From positions 1 to 64,000 of the forward strand of contig JAIXWF010000012.1 of NCBI GenBank assembly GCA_027482185.1: a stretch of 64,000 nucleotides of DNA, given 5' to 3'. The notes under the pieces were generated by a model. It had not been told where the DNA came from, did no database searches, and was given only the letters and a program-made list of their open reading frames with translations. Positions 27,078 through 34,285 of the stretch are shown here, piece by piece. Within the stretch, counting starts at the first letter, position 1. Every line of letters begins with the position of its first letter. The DNA is from Opitutaceae bacterium (GTDB lineage: Bacteria > Verrucomicrobiota > Verrucomicrobiia > Opitutales > Opitutaceae). Both the position numbers and the translations under genes were made by a program.

Positions 27078-28019
27078 ATGGACCTTTCCGAAAACACGCT
27101 CGTTCTGCTGCGCGATGAAGCCTACGTCTTCCTCTGTCGCGAAGCGTTGGAGCAGCAGCTCGCGGAGTTGGACCGGGAGAAACAGGCGATCGTCGACACG
27201 CGGCCGCCTTTCGGCGTCTTCGCCCGCAAGGAAACCCGCGAGGCGTTCACGCGCTCGCTGCAAATGGCCAACGAAACCGAGGCCGCGCTGCGCGACCGGG
27301 TCGACCAACTCAAGCGGCTCGACGATTGGATCAAACCGAAACTCCACGACGCGATCGCCGCCTACCTCGAAGCCGCGAGTCCGGAGTACGGCTTCTTCGC
27401 CAGCATGCGGCAGGTCTTCGCCGCCTGGCGCACGGATTTCGCTCCGCTGCCCGAACTCGCCACCGCGTTCGCCCGCGAGGTGAAGGGCTATCGCGAGTTG
27501 GTCGCCGAAACCAAATCCTCGGCCAAGCGACAAGTGGAGGCCCTGGCCCATCTGCGCAACGCCGCGGTGCGGCTCGAAACCCAGGCCGAACACCTCTGCG
27601 TCCTCGCCCGCGACCTCGCTTCCTTCACCGGCGAGGACACCGAGATCGCCCGCGACCTTCGCCTGCCCACCCTCCCCAATTTCCACCGCGTCGCGTGGGT
27701 CGGCCGCCTGGCCCTGCTGCCCGCCGAGTCCTGCATCCGCGAAAGCACCCTCGTCGAGAACGAGGCCCGCGCCTTCGTCGCCGCCGGCACCGGCGGGATC
27801 GAGGCCCGGCTCGAGGCCAGCGAAACCGCCGCCGCGCTCCACCGCGAACGCTTCCTCGAATCCTACTGGACCCAGCTGCGCGCGTATGCGCAAACCAACT
27901 ACGTCGAGGAACGCGACGTCGACTCCGTTCTCGCCGAACTCGCCCAGCGCTACGTCCAGGGCAACATCGCCGAACGCCAGGCCGATCTCTCGCGCGACGT
28001 GTTCGAGGGCGAGCGCTGA
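27078..28019 (+). CDS. Coiled-coil protein of unknown function
   Basis: 313 residues, soluble, no signal peptide. It is rich in Glu/Arg/Leu heptad-like stretches (ALEQQLAELDREKQAI at about 23-38; TEAALRDRVDQLKRLDDW; RQVEALAHLRNAAVRLETQ), so largely helical. I do not recognise a domain. The mature composition and absence of low-complexity shadow signatures support a real gene. It is preceded by an unusually AT-rich 110 bp in which TAGAAT (27063-27068) lies 10 bp before the ATG, a possible -10 box. The ECF sigma gene begins 78 bp downstream, so both may form one unit, but this is not certain. Confidence 0.75.
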   Translation: MDLSENTLVLLRDEAYVFLCREALEQQLAELDREKQAIVDTRPPFGVFARKETREAFTRSLQMANETEAALRDRVDQLKRLDDWIKPKLHDAIAAYLEAASPEYGFFASMRQVFAAWRTDFAPLPELATAFAREVKGYRELVAETKSSAKRQVEALAHLRNAAVRLETQAEHLCVLARDLASFTGEDTEIARDLRLPTLPNFHRVAWVGRLALLPAESCIRESTLVENEARAFVAAGTGGIEARLEASETAAALHRERFLESYWTQLRAYAQTNYVEERDVDSVLAELAQRYVQGNIAERQADLSRDVFEGER

Positions 28020-28097
28020 ACCCGCCCCGATCCGCGCCGGAAAAACTTTCCCGTCCTTCCAACCTTCGCCCGCCGGCCGGCATCCCAAGGGGACGCG

Positions 28098-28673
28098 ATG
28101 GCTGCCTTCGAATCCACTTTGCCCGGCCCGCTCGGGTCGGCCGCGGACCACCCGCCGGCCCTGCCGGCGGCCTTGGCCCGCGCCCGCGCCGGCGATCCGC
28201 AGGCCTTCCGCGCCGTCTACGACGCACACGTCGGCCGCGTCCACGCCGTCTGCCTGCGGCTGGCCGGCGACGCCCGCCGCGCGGAGGAATTGACGCAACG
28301 CGCCTTCGTCGCCGCCTGGCAGCGGTTGCCGTCGTTCCGCGGCGAAAGTGCCTTCGGCTCCTGGCTGCACCGCCTCGCCGTCAACACCGTGCTGCAGGAC
28401 CTGCGGGCCGAGTCCCGCCGCCACCGCCGCGTTTTCCCGACCGACGATTTGGCCGCTTTCGAGGCGCCGGTCTCCGCCGTCCCGCCCGGCACGCGCCTCG
28501 ATCTCGAGCAGGCCATCGCGGCCCTTCCGCCGCAGGCCCGCGCCGTCTTCGTCCTGCACGACGTCGAAGGCTGGCCCCACGCCGATATCGCCCGCGAACT
28601 CGGCGTGGCCGTCGGGACCGCCAAAGCGCAACTCCACCGCGCGCGCCATCTGCTCCAGGAGACTCTCCGATGA
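28098..28673 (+). CDS. ECF-family RNA polymerase sigma factor
   Basis: 191 residues. Region 2 (about 25-95) contains DPQAFRAVYDAHVGRVHAVCLR and LTQRAFVAAWQRLPSFRGES in pieces, including the -10-reading segment. Region 4 (about 135-187) has the helix-turn-helix LPPQARAVFVLHDVEGWPHADIARELGVAVGTAK (in parts). A good Shine-Dalgarno (AAGGGGA) lies 7 nt before the ATG, unusual for this window. The stop codon overlaps the start of the anti-sigma gene (ATGA), so they are translationally coupled. It probably responds to envelope signals and directs transcription of its own operon; targets cannot be read from here. Confidence 0.93.
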   Translation: MAAFESTLPGPLGSAADHPPALPAALARARAGDPQAFRAVYDAHVGRVHAVCLRLAGDARRAEELTQRAFVAAWQRLPSFRGESAFGSWLHRLAVNTVLQDLRAESRRHRRVFPTDDLAAFEAPVSAVPPGTRLDLEQAIAALPPQARAVFVLHDVEGWPHADIARELGVAVGTAKAQLHRARHLLQETLR

Positions 28674-29755
28674 ACTGCCACCGTTGGCTCGACGCCCGCG
28701 CCGCATACGCGGACGGCACCCTCGCCGGCGCCGCGCGCGCCGACTTCGAAACCCACCTCGTCGGCTGCGCCGCTTGCCGGGCCGACCTTGCCGGCCTGCG
28801 CGCGTTGCCGGACCTGACCCGAGCCCTGCCGCGGGCCGTCGCCCCGGCCCGCGATCTCTGGGCCGGCATCGCCTCGCAGCTCGAGGCGCAGCGCGCGGAC
28901 CTGGCGGATTCCCCCGCCATCGACTGGCCCTGGCGGCGCTTTGCGCCCTGGGCGTTGGCCGCCGGGATCGTCGTCCTCAGCTCCGTCGCCGCCCGGCGCG
29001 CCGATCCCGCCTGGTCGGTCGCGCCGCTGCAGGGCGTGCCCGAGGTCGACCGCGCCGCCGTCGTCGCGCCCGCCGGCTTCCGCCCCGGGCAATGGCTCGC
29101 CACCGACGCCTCCTCCCGCGCCCGTATCGCGGTCGGGCGCATCGGCGAAGCCGAACTCGGACCCGGCTCGCGCGTGCGCCTGCGCGGCGTCTCCGGCCGC
29201 AACCATCGCCTCGAGCTCGCCCGCGGCTCGCTGCGCGCCGTCATCTGGGCCCCGCCGCGTCTGTTTTTTGTCGATACTCCGGCCGCCACCGCCGTCGATC
29301 TCGGCTGCGCCTACACGCTCGAGGTCGACGACCGCGGCGACGGCGAACTGGCGGTCACGCTCGGCTACGTCGCGCTCGCCGAGGGCGACCGCGAGTCGCT
29401 CGTCCCCGCCGGCGCCCGCTGCCGCATGCGCCGCGGCCACGGCCCGGGCACGCCGTTCGCCGACGACGCCCCCGCCGCGCTGCGCGCCGCGCTCGCGGAA
29501 TTCGATTTCGTCGCCGTTCCGCCGAACGGCACCGTGGGCCGGATTTTGGCCGCGGCGCGGCCCGCCGACGCCGTCACGCTCTGGCATCTGCTCGGCCGCA
29601 CCGCGGGGGCCGAACGCGCCGCCGTCTGCGATGCCCTCGCCCGCACGCATCCGCTGCCCCCCGGGAGCACGCGCGACGGCATTCTCGCCGGCGACATCGA
29701 ACCGCGCCGCGCGTGGGCGGAAAGCATCGGGCTCGGCAACTTCAGCTCCCGCTGA
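28670..29755 (+). CDS. Anti-sigma factor with zf-HC2-like head and FecR domain
   Basis: 361 residues. The N-terminal cytoplasmic head has HxxxCxxC-type ligands (FETHLVGCAACRADLAGL, about 26-43) as in zinc anti-sigma domains that hold ECF factors. One membrane helix follows (APWALAAGIVVLSSVAA, about 90-107). A periplasmic FecR-like domain spans about 130-260 (GQWLATDASSRARIAVG, AELGPGSRVRLRG, FFVDTPAATAVDLGCAYTLEV). The C-terminal third has no recognised fold. It overlaps the sigma gene by 4 bp. FecR domains usually sense a TonB receptor or surface stress, but no TonB receptor is in this operon. Confidence 0.9.
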   Translation: MNCHRWLDARAAYADGTLAGAARADFETHLVGCAACRADLAGLRALPDLTRALPRAVAPARDLWAGIASQLEAQRADLADSPAIDWPWRRFAPWALAAGIVVLSSVAARRADPAWSVAPLQGVPEVDRAAVVAPAGFRPGQWLATDASSRARIAVGRIGEAELGPGSRVRLRGVSGRNHRLELARGSLRAVIWAPPRLFFVDTPAATAVDLGCAYTLEVDDRGDGELAVTLGYVALAEGDRESLVPAGARCRMRRGHGPGTPFADDAPAALRAALAEFDFVAVPPNGTVGRILAAARPADAVTLWHLLGRTAGAERAAVCDALARTHPLPPGSTRDGILAGDIEPRRAWAESIGLGNFSSR

Positions 29756-29843
29756 TCGCGCGTCTCGGTCCGCCGGATTCAAACCTCGGCGGTCCCGCCG
29801 GCATCCAAGGAGCTGAACCGCAATCCCTCCACCCTGCTCCACC

Positions 29844-30479
29844 ATGTTCCTCCTCGCCCGCCTCCTGCTTGCCTTGGTCGCCTTCGCCGCCGCCGCCCGC
29901 GCCGGCACCCCGCTCATCTGCCACCCCTACGCCATCGGTGCCGCCGCTTCTCTGCCGGGCAGCGACGGCGACTGGAAGGGCGTCAATCCCGCCTACGATC
30001 GCACGAAACTCGTCGGCGATACGTTGGCGCTGCTGACCCCGGAAACGCCGCTGCTCGTCCGGATGGAAACCCTGCGGCGCGCCGCCATCTACGCCACCGC
30101 CGGACTGCGCGGCTGGGGCACCCGGCAGGGCATCGATCCCGCCGACAAAGTGCAGATCGCCCAGTTGACCGCGCAACTTGAGGCCCGCCTCGCCGGCGCT
30201 TCCGGCCGCGCCCGCGGCCTCGCGCTCTTCGACGCCGGTTTCCTTGCGGAAACCATCCGTCACACCGGCATCGACGGCGGCGCCGAAGGCTATGCCCGTC
30301 TTCTTGAAGCCCGGGATCTGCTGGGCGCCGATCCCGCGGTCGACTTCGCGCTGGCGCTCGCGAGTTCGTGGCCGCGCAACCACGCGGATCGCGCGCTTCA
30401 TCTGTCCCGCGCCCGCGCCGCCGCCGCTCCCGATTCTCCGGTCGCCCGGAATCTACTCACGCATTTCGGCGATTCCTGA
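29844..30479 (+). CDS. Exported protein of unknown function in the sigma/anti-sigma operon
   Basis: 211 residues with a clear signal peptide (MFLLARLLLALVAFAAAARA, cleavage about 20). The mature part starts GTPLICHPYAIGAAASLPG and is mainly helical with an Ala-rich C-terminal half resembling a repeat scaffold (ARGLALFDAGFLAETIRHTG, YARLLEARDLLGADPAVDF). I do not recognise a family. It lies 88 bp behind the anti-sigma gene on the same strand and may be a sensed or regulated periplasmic component (inference). An AAGGAG sequence 30 bp upstream is too far from the ATG to act as its ribosome-binding site. Confidence 0.75.
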   Translation: MFLLARLLLALVAFAAAARAGTPLICHPYAIGAAASLPGSDGDWKGVNPAYDRTKLVGDTLALLTPETPLLVRMETLRRAAIYATAGLRGWGTRQGIDPADKVQIAQLTAQLEARLAGASGRARGLALFDAGFLAETIRHTGIDGGAEGYARLLEARDLLGADPAVDFALALASSWPRNHADRALHLSRARAAAAPDSPVARNLLTHFGDS

Positions 30480-30649
30480 ATGCATGCCGCATCCGCGGTT
30501 TTCGCCGGGGCGGGTTTCCGGACCGCCTCTGTCGCCCCGTCCGCGTTTGCGGAATTTATGCCAAGAATCGCCCCGGAAACACCATTGCCGGTGGAAATGG
30601 CGCATGCCTTGCTCGGGCGGAATCGTCGCCTCCGACCCAACGCACCACC

Positions 30650-33600
30650 ATGGCATCGCCCACCTCCGCTTCGGCTCCCGCCGCCAAAGAATCCGACGAA
30701 CAACTGATCGCCTACCTGAACCTTAAGCTCAGGGAAATCGGCCAGCCGGGCTTTCCGCTGCCGGAGGCCGCCGCCGGCCTGGCTCCCCTCGTCGACCATT
30801 TCCTCGCCCTCAGCCGGGAGAAGGACCGCGCCCTCGCCCGCCATCTCAGCCCGGTCGACCAGCGCATCCAGAATTTCCTCTACGACCAACTCGAGAACGC
30901 CGGCGCCGGCGAAGTCTCCCGCCTGCCCGCGCTCACCTTGGTCCTCGATCGCCCCGGCCTCGCCCGCGTCCTTTCGCTGCCGCCCGACACCGACCGCTTC
31001 GCCAGCGACATCCTCACTTCCCACCGCGTCCAGCAGGGCGTGCTGCACAACCCGAAGAGCGACCGCCGCACCACCCAGGGCATCTTCCACATCGCCGGCC
31101 TCGGCCTGCCCGTGCCCGACGACAAGAAGACCGTCCCGCCCGCCGTCTTCGCCCGCCTCCTCAAACACGCCCTCAATCCGCCGCGCGAGCTCCTCCGCCT
31201 GCCGTTCACCGCCACCGCCCCGGCGCCCGCGGAGTGCTTCGTTTCCCTCCATCTCCGCCCGATCGTCTGCCCCGCCGTCCCCGGCTACACGCCGCAGCGC
31301 TCGATGGAGACGCGTTTCTTCGTCCCCGGCGCCCTCGTCGCCAACCTCGACTTCATCGAACGCATCTTCGGCAACGCCGGCGACCCGCACCTGCCGCAGA
31401 ACGACGCCGCCCTCGATCCCGCCCATTGGACCGGCCACACCGGCTGCGTCATCCTTGCCACCCACCTCACCAAACTCACGAAACGCGAGCTCGGTCTCCC
31501 GGCCTGGGACGACGCCACCCCGCTCCAGCGCCGCGACGGCATGTGCTGGAAGAACCCCGAGGAAAAGTACAACGACGGCGTCGCCTTCAAACTCACCGCC
31601 CGCGACAAGAGCGGCGTCATCGTCACGCTCATCGCCGACAACTATTTCGGCTACTGCAAGAAGGACGTGAAGGCGCAGATCAGCTTCGCCGCCAATCTGC
31701 TCGGCCAGTGCGAGGAGGAGCACGCCGGCGGCGCCGTCGTCTTCCCGAGCTACGATCTCGGCGAGGATTTCCAGCTCAGCAAGCACCTCGCCATCGTCGA
31801 CCACGCCTTCGAGGAAGTCGTCGCCCAGCTCGGCGACCGCATCGCCGTCCAGCCCGGCGGCTGGGCCCGCGACCGCGCGTATCCGGATATCTGTTATGTG
31901 CCGCAGGACGCCTACTTCGACCTGCGCGCGCAGACCATCCGCTGGCAGAACCGCGACGGCGACGGCCTCCACACGATCAAGCTCCTCCCCGAGCACACCT
32001 ACATCCTCCCCTCCGGCTACAAGGTCGAGATGGTCAAGCCCGACGAGGGCCGCCGCTGGCGCCTCCGCGGCACCACCGCCGAGGGCCTGCTCTGCCACAA
32101 GCCCTGCACGGTCTCCGGCGGCGGCAAATCCGAAATCAGCAAGTCCATCGCCGACGCGATGTTCATCGGGCCCAATTTCGTCAGCGACCTCGCCGCCGAT
32201 TTCGCCCTCGTCGACGCCATCCTCCGCCGCGAATACGGCATGCGTTTCCGCGATCCCGCGCGCAACAAGCCCCGCGGCCGCCCGTTGCTCAGCCCCGAGC
32301 GCTCCCTCGGCTCCGTGGTCAAGCTCCTCAGCCCGAGCCCCGACTACACCGACGAATTCAACGCCTGGCTCGGCTCCATCCCGCGCTACATCCACGACAT
32401 CGTTCTCCTCATCAAGCGCTACTACAAACCCGAGTGGGGCGACGAGTGGCGTCCCCATTTCTCCGTCGACACCATCAACGGCCGCCCGGGCAACGAGGTG
32501 AAATACCACCGCCAGAAAGTGCTCACGCACTACCTGCGCGTCGGCTTCACGCCCGACGGCGGCTGGCGCACGTTCAGCCTGCGCAAAGACTTTTTCCCCG
32601 CGGTCAAGATCCAGGCCGAGGACGATATCACCGCGTCCGTCGTCGTCCCGCGGCCCGGCCTCGCCGGCCTCCCGGACTGGGCCGCGTCGGCTCCGTCGCT
32701 CAAGTTCGTCGCCAACTGCGAGACGTCCCTTTTCCAGCGCCCCGACGACGCCATCCTCCGCGGCTACGACAAACACACCGAGCGCGACTTCTCGCGGAAC
32801 GGAAACTTCTTCTCCAATTACGAGCCCCTCGACCGCGCCGCCGCCCGCGCCATCGTCGAGGACGCGATCGGCTTCGACGCCTTCACCGAGCCCGTGAAAG
32901 CGATGTTCGAGAAATTCGTCGCCGCCGAACACCCCGACTACCTCGCTTCCCCGGCCCACCCGCGCCTCGTCGACGGCAAGCCCTCGAAGAATCCGCGCTA
33001 CCTCCAGTACCGCCCCGATCTCGAGGACCCCCGCGGTACCTACCTCGCGCAGGTCGGCGCCCAGCTCTACCGTCGCCTGCCCGCCGGCGCGCCCGCCCTC
33101 TTCCCCGTCGGCGCCGTCCTCGCCGGCCGCCGGCTCAATCCGCCCGAGCCCGGCGTGAAGCCAATGTGCGTCTTCGGCCCCGTCCATTACCAGGAACTGC
33201 CCGAGGCGTTCATGGACTTCATCGCCAGTCTCACCGGCAAATCGCCGTCCACCACCGGCGCCGGCTCCGAGGGCGCCCTGACCAAGGGCCCGTTCAACGC
33301 CCTGCCGCCGATCCACGACCTCAACGCCGCGCTCGTCTCCTACATCCTCACCGACCTCTCTGTCTTCTCGTCCGCCGCCGGCTGGGTCGGGCCGAAGTAC
33401 CGCGTCGATCACGACATCAGCCTCCTCGTCCCCGAACTCTGGGCCCGCATGTCCGCCGAGGAACGCACGCCGAAATACCTCATCGAGCACGGCTACCTCG
33501 AGCGCTGCTTCGACTGGCCCCACGCCGGCAAGACCGTCCTCGCCAGCCGCCTCGGCTGGCGCATCACCCCGCGTTTCGTCCAGACCTTCTGCGGCCGCGT

Positions 33601-34102
33601 GCTCAGCAACCCGAGCACGCTCTTCAACGAGGAACAGCTCCGGCCCGAGACCCAGGACGCCGCCGTCTTCGCCGAAGGCATGGACAACATCGTCCAGGCC
33701 ATGCGCACCGCCGCCCTGTCGTACTTCGCCGACGGTTCCATCGACCAGGCCGTGCCGCCGTTGCGCGCCCTGCTCCACCTCATGCGCGACGGCACCTGGG
33801 AAGGCCGCACCGCCGAGGCGCCGGAGTTCCGCCAGCTCTTCACCCGCGAACATCTCCTCGCCAGCGACTGGTACCTCGCCCGCCTCAAGGCCCAGCAGCG
33901 CCGCGACGTCGCGATCTGGGATCTCCGCGCGAACTACCTCGAGAAAATCCTCACCCGCGACAACTACGCCGACGTCGCCCACCAGCTGAACCTGCGCGAG
34001 AAACTGGTGCACGCCCGCCACGCCATCGTGACGACGCGCTCGCCCGACTACGTGAAGAAACTCGTCGGCACCCTCGGCGTCGCCCCCGAACTCGTGCCCT
34101 GA
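30650..34102 (+). CDS. Candidate PPi-type phosphoenolpyruvate carboxykinase
   Basis: 1150-residue cytosolic protein with no signal peptide and no repeats; the frame is open further upstream, but the first convincing start is the ATG at 30650. Size and overall character match the PPi-PEPCK family described from Entamoeba and Propionibacterium, which is unrelated to ATP- or GTP-PEPCK. Those enzymes convert PEP + CO2 + Pi to oxaloacetate + PPi. Conserved-looking blocks: SDILTSHRVQQGVLHNPKSD, WTGHTGCVILATHLTKLTKR, GYCKKDVKAQISFAANLLG, and a glycine-rich phosphate-loop-like SGGGKSEISKS (about 489). My assignment rests on recall of family length and general sequence and is tentative. With pyruvate phosphate dikinase it would form a PPi-using PEP node. 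Confidence 0.6.
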   Translation: MASPTSASAPAAKESDEQLIAYLNLKLREIGQPGFPLPEAAAGLAPLVDHFLALSREKDRALARHLSPVDQRIQNFLYDQLENAGAGEVSRLPALTLVLDRPGLARVLSLPPDTDRFASDILTSHRVQQGVLHNPKSDRRTTQGIFHIAGLGLPVPDDKKTVPPAVFARLLKHALNPPRELLRLPFTATAPAPAECFVSLHLRPIVCPAVPGYTPQRSMETRFFVPGALVANLDFIERIFGNAGDPHLPQNDAALDPAHWTGHTGCVILATHLTKLTKRELGLPAWDDATPLQRRDGMCWKNPEEKYNDGVAFKLTARDKSGVIVTLIADNYFGYCKKDVKAQISFAANLLGQCEEEHAGGAVVFPSYDLGEDFQLSKHLAIVDHAFEEVVAQLGDRIAVQPGGWARDRAYPDICYVPQDAYFDLRAQTIRWQNRDGDGLHTIKLLPEHTYILPSGYKVEMVKPDEGRRWRLRGTTAEGLLCHKPCTVSGGGKSEISKSIADAMFIGPNFVSDLAADFALVDAILRREYGMRFRDPARNKPRGRPLLSPERSLGSVVKLLSPSPDYTDEFNAWLGSIPRYIHDIVLLIKRYYKPEWGDEWRPHFSVDTINGRPGNEVKYHRQKVLTHYLRVGFTPDGGWRTFSLRKDFFPAVKIQAEDDITASVVVPRPGLAGLPDWAASAPSLKFVANCETSLFQRPDDAILRGYDKHTERDFSRNGNFFSNYEPLDRAAARAIVEDAIGFDAFTEPVKAMFEKFVAAEHPDYLASPAHPRLVDGKPSKNPRYLQYRPDLEDPRGTYLAQVGAQLYRRLPAGAPALFPVGAVLAGRRLNPPEPGVKPMCVFGPVHYQELPEAFMDFIASLTGKSPSTTGAGSEGALTKGPFNALPPIHDLNAALVSYILTDLSVFSSAAGWVGPKYRVDHDISLLVPELWARMSAEERTPKYLIEHGYLERCFDWPHAGKTVLASRLGWRITPRFVQTFCGRVLSNPSTLFNEEQLRPETQDAAVFAEGMDNIVQAMRTAALSYFADGSIDQAVPPLRALLHLMRDGTWEGRTAEAPEFRQLFTREHLLASDWYLARLKAQQRRDVAIWDLRANYLEKILTRDNYADVAHQLNLREKLVHARHAIVTTRSPDYVKKLVGTLGVAPELVP

Positions 34103-34140
34103 CCGGCCCCGCGTCTCGTCCGCCCACGCACGCCCGCCCA

Positions 34141-34166
34141 CGTAGGGGCGCAGCTCGTCTGCGCCC
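34141..34166 (+). repeat. GTAGGGGCG repeat, single copy
   Basis: CGTAGGGGCGCAGCTCGTC then TGCGCCC. It differs from 37192-37217 at only two positions. It lies in the 183-bp gap between the PEPCK-like and CxxCH genes, where I see nothing else. Confidence 0.65.
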
Positions 34167-34285
34167 TTCGTCCCTCCGCCGCAGTTTCTCCGCCAAGCCC
34201 CGCGCGAACGGCCACCCGCGCCGTCGCCGCGGTCCCGCGAAACGCGCATTGCCATGCGGCAACGCGCTGGTTTCGTCCTCTGCCG

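Noticed and set aside
30650-34102. Open frame of about 1280 codons opposite the PEPCK-like gene
   Set aside because: Composition mirrors the sense gene, with no start context, no domain and no conserved motif.
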